From JAMHWF01 sp964371405 (GTDB lineage: Bacteria > Pseudomonadota > Gammaproteobacteria > Burkholderiales > Burkholderiaceae_C): a stretch of 64,000 nucleotides of DNA. The stretch spans positions 62,001 to 126,000 of the forward strand of contig CAYJLV010000001.1 of the NCBI GenBank assembly GCA_964371405.1, given 5' to 3'. Below are positions 54,395-62,563 of this stretch, one piece after another (position 1 is the first letter of the stretch; each line of letters begins with the position of its first letter). Below the pieces are notes generated by a model. It was not told the DNA's origin and did no database searches. It saw only the letters and a program-made list of their open reading frames with translations. Position numbers and translations under genes: made by a program.

Positions 54395-55459
54395 TCAGGC
54401 GGCTTCGGCGAGGCTCTTCCACTCGTTCTGCGGCAGCTCGATGAGGCGGCCGCCCAGGGCCTCGAACTCGGTCGCGCGGTCGTAGTCCTCGACCTCCTGC
54501 GAGTAGTGCGTCACCGCGTTGACCAGGCCGTAGCCGGTCAGGTCGGCGTCGGCGATCAGGTGCCGGAGCACGCCGGCACGCTCCTGCTCGTTGAGGGCAT
54601 AGCGGTTGGCCAGCACCTCGACGGTCTTGACCGGGTCACCGGTCAACGGGATGCGCAGCGTCTTCTGCAGCTTCTGCGCGGCCTGCAGGAAGGTCGCCTC
54701 GGACACCGCCGCCTCGACCACGTCGCGCACCTTCAGGAAGAAGGCCTTGTCGTCGGCCTGCAGCGTGTCGTCCTTGAACACCGTGATGGTGTCCGCGACG
54801 TTGCCGATGCTGCGGCCGACGTGCGTCTTGTGCAGCGAGAAGTCGGGCACGATCAGGCCGTTGAGGCAGCGCAGCCGGTAGATCAGGGGCTGCACCGAGA
54901 GCGTGCCGTGGCCGACCTCGGAGTTGCTCACGACCACGCCGGCCTGCACGACATCGCCGGGCGACATCTCGTGCTTCAGCTGCGGCGTGACCACCTTCAG
55001 GTACATGCGCGTCTCGGTCAGTTCGACCGATTCGAAGCGCACCTCGGGCAGGCGCTGCAGGATCGGCAGCACGCTTTCGGCGAGGTCGTAGTTGTCGAGC
55101 CGGCGGTAGCGGTCCGACAGCACGGCGCGGACGTTGCCGTCCAGCGTGCGCAGCATGCGGCGGTCGTCGTCGCTCTGCAGCCAGGTGTTGACGTTGCGGT
55201 CCAGCAGCACGGGCTGCTCGCTGCGCATGCGTTCGAAGTAGGCATACGGGATCTTCAACTTGTCGGCGAGCTGCCGGCGCGCCAGCGGCGTCACGCCGTA
55301 GCGCGCCGGGCCGCCGGTCTCTTCGACGACGAGCCGCGTCTGGCCCGTGTCGTCGGTGTCGTGGCGCATCAGCGCCGACGGGACCACCAGGTCCTTCTTC
55401 GAGTTCAGCTGGCGTTCGAGTTCCTGCGCCAGGCTCACGAGGGTGCGTCCGTTCTTCAT
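54395..55459 (-). CDS. DUF932 domain protein
   Basis: 354 residues, soluble. The DUF932 pattern is clear: YGVTPLARRQLADKLKIPYAYFERM, RAVLSDRYRRLDNYDLAESVLP, RLRCLNGLIVPD and a helical end (HYSQEVEDYDRATEFEALGG). These proteins are frequent on plasmids, phages and conjugative elements, with unknown function. The start at 55459 (ATG) follows GGAG. GC-rich leader hairpin CCCCGCGGGG is upstream. Confidence 0.85.
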   Translation of the reverse strand: MKNGRTLVSLAQELERQLNSKKDLVVPSALMRHDTDDTGQTRLVVEETGGPARYGVTPLARRQLADKLKIPYAYFERMRSEQPVLLDRNVNTWLQSDDDRRMLRTLDGNVRAVLSDRYRRLDNYDLAESVLPILQRLPEVRFESVELTETRMYLKVVTPQLKHEMSPGDVVQAGVVVSNSEVGHGTLSVQPLIYRLRCLNGLIVPDFSLHKTHVGRSIGNVADTITVFKDDTLQADDKAFFLKVRDVVEAAVSEATFLQAAQKLQKTLRIPLTGDPVKTVEVLANRYALNEQERAGVLRHLIADADLTGYGLVNAVTHYSQEVEDYDRATEFEALGGRLIELPQNEWKSLAEAA

Positions 55460-55509
55460 CACAAGCTCCGATCGGAAAAGCGGGGCGCCACTCCCCTTTT
55501 GGGGCTGGG

Positions 55510-55519
55510 CCCCGCGGGG
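55510..55519 (-). promoter_or_regulatory. CCCCGCGGGG leader motif upstream of DUF932 gene
   Basis: A palindrome 51 bases before the DUF932 start, followed by CCCC-AAAA-GGGG (about 55494-55505) on the minus strand. It resembles the motif upstream of the gene at 59711 (CCCCGTGGGG in minus orientation). Confidence 0.4.
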
Positions 55520-55667
55520 TGGGTGATGGATCCGGCACTTGGCCGAATCCTCGATGGCGCGGGTTCAACCGCGCCGACTGCATGCAGTTCAGGGTCTGCC
55601 TTCGCCCTGTGTCGTTGACACGGGGCCCGGTGTGGCAGCGACCGGTTGGGTTCATGGCGTCTCTCGG

Positions 55668-56684
55668 CTACGCGGCCTGGGCTTCGGCGTCCCTGCTGCG
55701 CATCCGCCATACGTCAGCCCAGTCGTGGCCGGGCTGGCGCGGCAGGAACACGCGGACCTGTCGCGCGTCGATGCCCGGCGCGCTGCGGGTCAGGCGGCGC
55801 GCCAGCGCGTAGGCACAGGCCTGGCCTTCGAAGCCGCCATCGGCGTCGTTGTCGGCATAGATGCAGACCTGACGCACGCACTCGGGCAGCCACAGCTTCT
55901 CGAGGTTGCCGGCGCTGACCGCGGCCCACGCCGGCTTGCCCGTCGCGAGGTGCACCGCCAGCGCGGTCTCGATCCCTTCGGCCACGGCCAGCTCATGCGC
56001 CGGTTCGCACAACCGGACGGCGGCGCCGTTGATGCCGGCCGAGAGCACCTTGCGTGCGTCCGGCACCGGCGCCTTCTCGCCGTCCTTCAGATAGGTCCGG
56101 TGGAGCGTCACCGCGTGGCCGTCCGGGCCCTGGATGCAGGCCAGCATCGCAGGGTAGTCGGCCACCTTGCAGGCGCGGCCCGCGGCGTTCTTCTCGTAGT
56201 AGCCCAGCGCCGGGTGACGGCGCAGGACACTGGGCGGACAGCGCAGGTGCAGGCCGCGGCGGCGCAGGTAGCAATCGACCTCATCACCGGGCTGCACCGG
56301 CAGCGCTTCGTCCCACAGGCGTTGCGCCAGGCGGCGCATGCGCTGCGCGGACGGTTCGGCCGCCGCCGGTGGGGCACTCGGCGTGGAGGCCGGCGCTCCC
56401 ACACAGGACTCCACCTGCCGCAACGCGGTCGCGAAGTCGAGACCGAGCGCGGCCTGCAGCAGCTTGAAGCCGCCGCCCGCGCCGCAGTGGCGGCAGTGGT
56501 AGTTGCCTTCGCCGAACTTGTCGGTGTACTGGAAGCGGTCGGTACCGCCGCATGACGGGCAGGGGCCGTTGCGCTTGCCCAGGATGCGATCGTCAACGCC
56601 CAGGCTGCGCAGGATCTCGGTCCAGCGGCCGTGTGCGCGGCGTTTGGCTTCGTCGACGCGGTGCTCGAAGGCCGTGTCATTCAT
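55668..56684 (-). CDS. Toprim-domain DNA primase
   Basis: 338 residues: zinc finger with C42, C45, C64, C67 (PCPSCGGTDRF, NYHCRHCG) and a toprim domain (AEGIETALAVH, then YADNDADGG). Similar to the primase part of P4-alpha proteins. It lacks a helicase domain. In conjugative elements such primases start complementary strand synthesis after entry. Its start overlaps a 21-codon frame that has its own good ribosome site. Confidence 0.9.
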   Translation of the reverse strand: MNDTAFEHRVDEAKRRAHGRWTEILRSLGVDDRILGKRNGPCPSCGGTDRFQYTDKFGEGNYHCRHCGAGGGFKLLQAALGLDFATALRQVESCVGAPASTPSAPPAAAEPSAQRMRRLAQRLWDEALPVQPGDEVDCYLRRRGLHLRCPPSVLRRHPALGYYEKNAAGRACKVADYPAMLACIQGPDGHAVTLHRTYLKDGEKAPVPDARKVLSAGINGAAVRLCEPAHELAVAEGIETALAVHLATGKPAWAAVSAGNLEKLWLPECVRQVCIYADNDADGGFEGQACAYALARRLTRSAPGIDARQVRVFLPRQPGHDWADVWRMRSRDAEAQAA

Positions 56685-56742
56685 GGCAGCCTCCGCGTTC
56701 GCCGCGGCGGCAATCGGAAGGGGGCATGGCTTGTCGGTTCAT
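56677..56742 (-). CDS. 21-codon peptide upstream of primase (possible leader)
   Basis: An ATG at 56742 follows AAGGAG at 6 bases, the best ribosome site in the area. The frame reads MNRQAMPPSDCRRGERGGCHE and stops 8 bases inside the primase gene, giving overlap as in translational coupling. It may be a leader peptide or a small gene. Confidence 0.4.
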   Translation of the reverse strand: MNRQAMPPSDCRRGERGGCHE

Positions 56743-56942
56743 GGTTTCTCCTTGACGGGTGAACCCCCCACGCCGGACCTGCGCCCGGTTCGAGGGCGAG
56801 GCTCCGCGGCCATGGCGGGCGGGCCGGCGCTGCGCGCCGGAGGGACTTCGGGGCTGGCTTCGGAGCGATTCGCTCCAGGTGTGCCTGCGACCTGCGGGAA
56901 AACCTCTCCGCAGCGCGCACGCGACGTGCGGCGCTGGGGAGA

Positions 56943-56960
56943 GGAGGCCCGAAGGCCTCC
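56943..56960 (-). terminator. UUCG tetraloop hairpin after GHKL gene
   Basis: In the minus-strand RNA: GGAGGCC-UUCG-GGCCUCC, placed 12 bases after the stop at 56972. A very stable loop; it lacks a U-run. Confidence 0.55.
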
Positions 56961-56971
56961 CACCCGAGTAC

Positions 56972-58564
56972 TCAATCGGCCAGCTCGACCGCATGGCCGC
57001 TCGCTTCCGTGCCCACGCTCAGGCGGAACTGCCTGCCATGCAGCACCGGGTAGCGTTCGAGCTTCAGCTCGCGCAGCAGCGAGTCGAGCGTGTCCTTCGG
57101 ATCGACGGAGCGCAGCCGACGGATGAGGTCGGCCAGCGCGTCGCGGTCCGCGTCCAGATCGGACTGCAGGAACTGCTCGTTCTCGTCGGTGAAGTTCGAG
57201 ACCTGGCGCACCGGCTCACCCGACCATTCGCCGTCCGGGATGAAGAGCACGCCGTCGTGGTGAACGCCGGCATCGGTGATGTCCACGCTGTCGCTGCCCA
57301 CGCCGACGCGCACGGCGGTACACAGCACGACGTCCGGCCAGATCCAGCGGCCTTCCAGCGTGCGGCGAACACGCTCGCCGAGCGGTTCGACGGTGACCGG
57401 CTCGTCGTCGAGCCAGCGCACATAGGCTTGCACCCAATGCTCGTGATGCAGGCCGCCCAGGTTGAAGAGCGCGCACCCCGTGGCACGCGCGAACATCCAG
57501 CGGCCGGCGTTGTTCTCGTCGATCGACTCGATCGAGCACAGCTTGATGGAGCCGGCCTCGATGGCCGCTCTTGCCGGTGCGACAGCCACCGTACGCAAGT
57601 AGTCCCGGTCACCGGAGCCCTCCTGGTAGGGGTAGCCGCAGATCTCGTCGAACACCGCGGCCGGCAGGACGTCAATGTCGTTGAGCAAGTCCAGGTGCCC
57701 CCAGCCGCGCAGGGCCGGATAGAACCGGGTGACGAACACATCGGAGGGCAGGGAGCGCTTGGCGTCCTCGAGCACGCGGCGCCATTCGGCGCGCAAGGCG
57801 GCGTCGATGCGCCGGCGCTGTTGGTCTTCGTCGATCAGCTTGTCGCGATCGGGCAGCCGTGCCATGAACTGGCGTGCATCGAGGTGCAGCACGTTCACCC
57901 GCTCCGGCCGGTGGTAGATCGGGCGCAGCACGCAGAAGCCCTGCAGGTAGACCAGCGTTTCGTGGCTGTGCTCGCCATCGCGCGTGCCGCACAGGTGCAG
58001 GCCACCGACGGTTGTCGTGGCGAGGTCCAGGTGCTCCGGCGAATGGGGCCGTTCGAGGGCCTTGCCGTTGAAGCACACCGGCACGGGGAAGCCCGCGCAC
58101 AGCGTGGCGATGCGCGACGCGAGCTCGGGCAGATCGACGCCGTGCAGCTCGATCTGCGTGCCTTCCGTCGGCGCGTCGGCCAGCCCGATGACGTCGACCG
58201 GCGTTCGGGCCAGTGCCGCCGCGGTGTCAAAGTCGGCACACAGGCCGCGTGATCGCACGATGCAGCGCGACGCGGCGTAGAGGCATTTGGAGAACCCGAT
58301 GCCGAAAGGGTGCTCGGCGTCGCAAATGGGTTCATCCCAACCTGACTCGTTGAAGGTCAGCAGCTTCTGGAAGTCGTCGATGCCGCGGCCGTCGTCGCGG
58401 ACGGTCAACGTCCTGGCCTCGGCATCGTGGTCGATGGCGATGGACGTGGCGCCGGCGCGCCGGGCGTTCTGGAGCAGTTCCGACACGAGGGTGAATCGGT
58501 CGGTGAAGGCGAAGCGCTGGTTGCGCAGCGCGCCTTCCTCGTTGATGCGGACTTGAATCTGCAT
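56972..58564 (-). CDS. GHKL-type ATPase (Hsp90-like ATP-binding protein)
   Basis: 530 residues. GHKL nucleotide-binding motifs: N-box ELLQNARRAG (Glu29, Asn33), G1 DDGRGID (57-63) and G2 FGIGFS (about 87-92). The remaining 400 residues are unlike MutL, Hsp90 or kinases and may be a substrate or partner domain. It is in the same gene block as the DUF932 protein and the primase. Function unknown; GHKL proteins of this type are also found in anti-phage systems, but no partner is identified here. Confidence 0.82.
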   Translation of the reverse strand: MQIQVRINEEGALRNQRFAFTDRFTLVSELLQNARRAGATSIAIDHDAEARTLTVRDDGRGIDDFQKLLTFNESGWDEPICDAEHPFGIGFSKCLYAASRCIVRSRGLCADFDTAAALARTPVDVIGLADAPTEGTQIELHGVDLPELASRIATLCAGFPVPVCFNGKALERPHSPEHLDLATTTVGGLHLCGTRDGEHSHETLVYLQGFCVLRPIYHRPERVNVLHLDARQFMARLPDRDKLIDEDQQRRRIDAALRAEWRRVLEDAKRSLPSDVFVTRFYPALRGWGHLDLLNDIDVLPAAVFDEICGYPYQEGSGDRDYLRTVAVAPARAAIEAGSIKLCSIESIDENNAGRWMFARATGCALFNLGGLHHEHWVQAYVRWLDDEPVTVEPLGERVRRTLEGRWIWPDVVLCTAVRVGVGSDSVDITDAGVHHDGVLFIPDGEWSGEPVRQVSNFTDENEQFLQSDLDADRDALADLIRRLRSVDPKDTLDSLLRELKLERYPVLHGRQFRLSVGTEASGHAVELAD

Positions 58565-58634
58565 GGTGGGTCTCCGGTGAACAGCGGGTGCCCCCGGAGG
58601 AGCGCCCGCCTATTGGGGTGGATCGGGGGGTGGG

Positions 58635-58961
58635 TCAGCCGCGCGGCGTATCGAAGTCGATCGGCGCGGTGAAGAGCTGGCCGGCATGCAAGGCCTCCAG
58701 CAGCGGGTGGTCGAGAAACTCGAACAGCAGCAGTTGCTGCACGTGCAGCGCACGGCCACGGCTGTCGAGACGCTCGACCTGGAAGCCGAGCGGATGCCAC
58801 TGCAGCCGGTAGGCCAGGCGGTCGGCGCCGGCGATCACGAAGGTGCGGCCGGGCCGCCCGGTGACGATCTCGCTTTCCTTGACGAGGTATTCGAGATCCT
58901 CGGGTGCACGGACGGGAAGCAGCAGTGCCTCGACACGCCCGGGATGGGCAACGATGTGCAT
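58635..58961 (-). CDS. Hypothetical protein (108 aa)
   Basis: A soluble protein with a repeated beta pattern (VEALLLPVRAPEDLEYLVKE, TFVIAGADRLAYRLQWHP). The ATG at 58961 follows GAGGAG. Coupled to an upstream tiny gene, whose stop lies 10 bases before the start. No family known. Confidence 0.6.
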   Translation of the reverse strand: MHIVAHPGRVEALLLPVRAPEDLEYLVKESEIVTGRPGRTFVIAGADRLAYRLQWHPLGFQVERLDSRGRALHVQQLLLFEFLDHPLLEALHAGQLFTAPIDFDTPRG

Positions 58962-58970
58962 GGCGGCTCC

Positions 58971-59114
58971 TCAGCGGACCGGCGCGGCGCCGGGCAGGCG
59001 GTGGCCTTCGGCCCGCGAGGGCGTCGAAGGCGGGTCGGTGGCGTCCAGATGGGCGCCGAGTGCGTGCAATGCGAGAACGGCCAGCACGCCGGCCGCGCGA
59101 AAGAAGCGGGACAT
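58971..59114 (-). CDS. Small secreted or membrane peptide (47 aa)
   Basis: Too short for many gene finders: an ATG at 59114 with AAGGA 9 bases upstream, a basic start (MSRFFRAAG), a hydrophobic segment (VLAVLALHALGAHLD) and a Pro/Arg-rich tail. It directly precedes the 108-residue gene. The N-terminal pattern is that of a signal anchor. Confidence 0.5.
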   Translation of the reverse strand: MSRFFRAAGVLAVLALHALGAHLDATDPPSTPSRAEGHRLPGAAPVR

Positions 59115-59168
59115 GGTGTGTTCCTTGAAGTGGTGGTCGCCGCAGCGCGGCGGCGGCCGGGAAGGGGC

Positions 59169-59711
59169 TCAGGCGAACAGGTCGCCCTGCAGGGCGATGG
59201 CGCGGACCTGCTGGTTGATCCACTGCGGGTTGCGGGCGAGCTGGAGCTCGACCCACTCCGGGTTGCGGGCAACGGCCTCGCGCACCCACTCGGGGTAGCG
59301 CGTCAGCGTGGCTTCCAGCCAGCGCTTCACGCCATGCCGGATGCGGCTGCGGATCTCCTCGGCGTCGACGAGGCCGCAATAGCCGATCGGCGACAGCGGG
59401 CTGCAGCCGACAACGCGCAGGCAGTTCACGAACGAAAAGGGCCGTGAGTCCTTTTCGCGCTCGGTGAACACCCAGCGCAGCGTGTCGAGCTTGGCTTCGA
59501 GGGGCGTCTCGGGGTCCGCCAGCGCCTCGACTTCCTGCAGCAGGCGCCAGTGCAGGAACACCACGTCCTGCTCGGTCCAGTCGATCGGGTCGGCGCCAGT
59601 TTTGGCGTGGTCGTCGTCCTCGGCCAGGACGTCGATGATCGAATCACAGTGGGCGCCGGCCGTGAACAGGGGCGCGCGCGAACGTTCGAGCGATGCTCGG
59701 GGTTGTGGCAT
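59169..59711 (-). CDS. Hypothetical protein with R-NPEWV-like repeats (180 aa)
   Basis: The start at 59711 follows GGAGG. The C-terminal part has three repeats of about 12 residues: YPEWVREAVAR, NPEWVELQLAR, NPQWINQQVR. A DUF-like N-terminal half contains TEQDVVFLHWRLLQEVEALADPETPLEAK. No function is known. The leader carries a CCCC-ACGGGG motif in plus orientation at 59762-59771. Confidence 0.6.
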   Translation of the reverse strand: MPQPRASLERSRAPLFTAGAHCDSIIDVLAEDDDHAKTGADPIDWTEQDVVFLHWRLLQEVEALADPETPLEAKLDTLRWVFTEREKDSRPFSFVNCLRVVGCSPLSPIGYCGLVDAEEIRSRIRHGVKRWLEATLTRYPEWVREAVARNPEWVELQLARNPQWINQQVRAIALQGDLFA

Positions 59712-60178
59712 GTTGGCCTCCATGGGGAACGCGGAGGCCATGACCGCCCGGGGGCTGATGGCCCCACGGGGTGACGAATGCCGGCGCGGAGCCGGCGGCT
59801 GACTTCAAGGGCTGGCTGGACGCGGCGCATGCCGCGTGATCGGGATGCCAGCGACCGATCGAAGCGCGCGTTGCAGCTGTTGGTGGCACGGGAACCGTGC
59901 GGTCAACGGCTCGAAAGCGCGCTCGGGGTGCGAAGCGGCCGAAGGGTTCGAGCCGCCCTCGTCGCGCACCGGATTCAATGGGGCTTGCCGAGGTGGACGC
60001 AGGGCCAGCTGCTGCGTGAATGAAAGGTAGCGAGGCGAACGTGCGCGGTCAACGGGGTTGCCGCCGTTTGGCACGGGCTGATGGCGAAACCACCGTCGCC
60101 GCACGGCCGTTTCGCGTGGCGATGGGTGCCGGCGGCGGCGAACACTGGCCGCCAGCGCGTCCTGCGCGGGAGATGCCG
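59712..60178. other. Divergent regulatory gap
   Basis: No gene is supported. It has the hairpin GCCGGC-GCGGA-GCCGGC (about 59779-59796) and CCCCACGGGGTGAC (59762-59775), which matches the GGGGTGAC after the leader at 7350. Between 59930 and 59990 a stretch resembles a tRNA T-loop (GGGTTCGAGCC) but does not fold as a tRNA. Confidence 0.4.
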
Positions 60179-60973
60179 ATGCACAACGAAGTCCTGCCGA
60201 CGACCACCAGCCTCCAGATCGTGCGGGTGGACCAGGGTGGCGTGAACGAGCGCATCCTCGCGCGCGAGGCCAAGGTCGACTATCGGCGTGTCGAGGCGGC
60301 GAGCGTGAAGATGCCGGCCTGCTTCACCAGCGCCGAGGGCAAGCGCCTGTTCGTGCGCATGTTCGCGACGCTGCAGCTCAACGCCCACTTCATCTCGGTG
60401 ATCGCGCGCACGCGCCTGGACCCCGAGGACGTTGCGCGTGTCGAAGCCGCGCTGCGCGAGCGTTTGGATGCCGTATCGGCGGCGCTGGACCGCGCCATCG
60501 ACGGCGCGGAAGCGCTGTTCAAGGCGCACGGGATCACGCGGGTGGCGACCTACGACACCCGAGCCCTGGAGATCGAGGTCGGCGTGCTCTCGTCAAGCGG
60601 CCGGCGTTATCTGGAGTTGCTCGGCAAACTCGACCAGCTGATGCCGATGCTGCAGACGCTCGAGATCCACGAGGTCATCACCACACGCGAGGTCGACAAG
60701 CAGCGCGCGCTGGTGAAGCGCCAGGTGCGCGGCGTCGCCACGGCGGCACGCAACTTCGCGTCGGGCCTGCGGCGGCGGATGAACGCACCGGAGGTCGAGA
60801 TCGAGGGGCAGGGCGATTCGGTCGAAGAAACGACGCCCGATGGCGCGAGTGCCCAGGCAGGCGCAGACACTGCGATATCCGCTTTGCCGCCCTCCGCCCC
60901 TGTGGCCGAGGCCGACGGGTCGGGCGAAGGCGAGAACGACGAAACACCGGCGCCGCGAATCGCCACCGCATAG
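60179..60973 (+). CDS. DUF1845/AcaB-like regulatory or element protein
   Basis: 264 residues; the start at 60179 has GGGAG 6 bases upstream (alternative ATG 60173 is too close). The N-terminus resembles DUF1845 or ICE-type family proteins (EAKVDYRRVEAASVKMPACFTSAEGKRLFVRMFATLQLNAH), which in IncA/C elements include AcaB, an upstream activator of acaCD. A basic region (KRQVRGVATAARNFASGLRRRMN) and an acidic tail follow. It lies upstream of the FlhD-like gene in the control region; the identification is tentative. Confidence 0.5.
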   Translation: MHNEVLPTTTSLQIVRVDQGGVNERILAREAKVDYRRVEAASVKMPACFTSAEGKRLFVRMFATLQLNAHFISVIARTRLDPEDVARVEAALRERLDAVSAALDRAIDGAEALFKAHGITRVATYDTRALEIEVGVLSSSGRRYLELLGKLDQLMPMLQTLEIHEVITTREVDKQRALVKRQVRGVATAARNFASGLRRRMNAPEVEIEGQGDSVEETTPDGASAQAGADTAISALPPSAPVAEADGSGEGENDETPAPRIATA

Positions 60974-61357
60974 CGCCCGAACAAGGCGGCTGTTTCGCGG
61001 GCGCTGGTGGCGCTCGGCGTGAGTTCATCGGGCAATGGCGCTACCGTCTCACGCAGGTGCATGGCGGCTCCGCTGGCCGCAGCACTTCCCCCATCGGCGC
61101 TCGATGGCGTCGCAGTCGACACCTGCCCTCATTCCGCTTGAGGTGGCCACCGTCAACGCCGGCCCTCCACCACAGCGTGAATCACTCTTCAAGGGTCGGG
61201 CATTGGCGCCGGTCCGCACGAACCGCCAGCTGGGAACGCACCGGCGGTTGACCTGGAGTGTTCGCGTTCCTGTCCGCAGCGATCCGACCGTGACCCTTCG
61301 CTGCCGCAACGAGCTGGTCATGCCTTCCGGCGGAGCCGTCCGCCGCGGAGATCGATC
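60974..61357. other. Gap before alpA-like gene
   Basis: 384 bases without a convincing gene. One plus-strand frame from 61106 has no family match and reads into the alpA gene; I see no repeat or terminator. Confidence 0.35.
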
Positions 61358-61633
61358 ATGTCCATGCGGACCTCCTTGCCAGGCAGCACCGCTGCTGCCA
61401 GGCCCTTGCACGCCGTCGAGTCCGGCGCTGCGAACAACCCCCCAGCCTCTCTGCCGGACACGGGCTTTCTGCGCCAGCGTCAGGTGCTCGCGTTCGTACC
61501 GATCTCGAAGTCCACGCTGTGGCGGCAGGTCCGAGCGCGCTCGTTCCCCAGCCCGGTGAAGCTGTCGGCACGGGTCACGGCCTGGCGTGCCGAGGATGTG
61601 CGCCAATGGATCGCAGATCACAGTGGTGGCTAG
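61358..61633 (+). CDS. AlpA-family excisionase-like regulator
   Basis: 91 residues: an unstructured start, then a winged-helix AlpA-type domain (LRQRQVLAFVPISKSTLWRQVRARSFPSPVKLSARVTAWRAEDVRQWI). AlpA-like proteins regulate integrases or act as excisionases in genomic islands. The start at 61358 follows GGAG. It is 40 kb from the int gene and probably near the other end of the element. Confidence 0.82.
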   Translation: MSMRTSLPGSTAAARPLHAVESGAANNPPASLPDTGFLRQRQVLAFVPISKSTLWRQVRARSFPSPVKLSARVTAWRAEDVRQWIADHSGG

Positions 61634-61977
61634 CTCCCGGGCCGCGAATGCGGCGGCTGTGAAACGTGGAGATTGATGCCAGCAAGAAACGGTCGTTGAC
61701 CTTCGCGCCTTTGGCGTCGACGGCGTGCGCCTGCAATATTTGCTTCGCCAGGTGCAGACCTGTTCCACGATTCGCTCACTGCTGCGCTCCGGTTGATTTG
61801 AGTCGCGCTGGCTGCTCGAAGGGTCGGCGAGACCTTCGCTGCTACATCCTGAAAAAACCCCGCAGTGGACATGGTGGGACAACTGGGCATCAACTTCACC
61901 CCCAACAGGCAACTACGGGAAACCTGTGAGGTGCCCGCGGATCTGCCGGCCGTTTAGTGCCGGATTGTGAGGAGCGC
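61634..61977. other. Gap between alpA-like and zinc-ribbon genes
   Basis: 344 bases. A 36-codon frame (about 61676-61800) reads VDLRAFGVDGVRLQYLLRQVQ and may be a gene relic. This is a candidate for the element's right boundary because of the neighbouring AlpA gene, but no direct repeat was found. Confidence 0.35.
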
Positions 61978-62256
61978 ATGGATGACGTCGACTCGTGCTG
62001 CGCGCTGCGTTTCGCCTGTCCCCGCTGCGGCGAGGAGACTTGCGACGAGTATGAGGTGCTCGATTCCCTGAAACCCGCAGCGTGGCGCTGTGAAGGTTGC
62101 ACGCGCGTGTTCGACGTTTTGCTTCTCTCTTGTGAACGGTGCGGCGCCGAAGTTGTATCCACTGCCCTTGCGCGGCGGGAGCAACCCGACACGCGACTCG
62201 TTCGGTGTGCGTCCTGTGGCGCGTCGGTGGCAGGCGATGTCACAGATCCAGAGTAG
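61978..62256 (+). CDS. Small zinc-ribbon protein (92 aa)
   Basis: The ATG at 61978 follows GAGGAG. It has four CxxC pairs (ACPRCGEETC, RCEGCTRV, SCERCGAEV, RCASCGASV), so it likely binds two zinc ions. It overlaps the next gene by 20 bases. Possibly a regulator or an adaptor protein; unknown. Confidence 0.65.
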   Translation: MDDVDSCCALRFACPRCGEETCDEYEVLDSLKPAAWRCEGCTRVFDVLLLSCERCGAEVVSTALARREQPDTRLVRCASCGASVAGDVTDPE

Positions 62257-62563
62257 CCCGCAATGGCAGCACGACGGCGATTCGATCGTGGTCGAGAGCC
62301 CGGATGGCGAGGTCTTCATTCGGCTCCGTGCGGCGCGAACGGGCTTGCTCGTGGAACGTCGGCGTCTTCAGACTGCGGGAGGAGCGCGCCTGACGCAGAC
62401 GGTGGTATTCAATGCCGCCGCCGACTTCGAGCGCTGGTGCGATGCGGACACGTTGCGTTTCGACTATCCAATCGTGTCGTCGCTGCTTAGGCGACAGGGG
62501 CTGGCATTCCTGGGCAGCGTTGAGGCGTGTGGTGATGAGCTCGGCCGCTCCGCTCAGGGGTGA
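62237..62563 (+). CDS. Hypothetical protein (108 aa)
   Basis: A soluble beta-rich protein with PQWQHDGDSIVVESPDGEVFIRLRAARTGLL at its start. It overlaps the zinc-ribbon gene (20 bases) and the LuxR-type gene (29 bases), which suggests one operon. No known family. Confidence 0.55.
   Translation: MSQIQSSPQWQHDGDSIVVESPDGEVFIRLRAARTGLLVERRRLQTAGGARLTQTVVFNAAADFERWCDADTLRFDYPIVSSLLRRQGLAFLGSVEACGDELGRSAQG

Noticed and set aside
59930..59990. tRNA-like T-loop (GGGTTCGAGCC) as a possible tRNA end or attachment site
   Set aside because: The flanking bases do not form a T-stem or acceptor stem, and no matching repeat was found near the integrase.
61049..61912. Minus-strand frame of 287 codons over the AlpA gene
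   Set aside because: Low-complexity, Arg-rich shadow with no family pattern; the AlpA frame is clearly the coding one.
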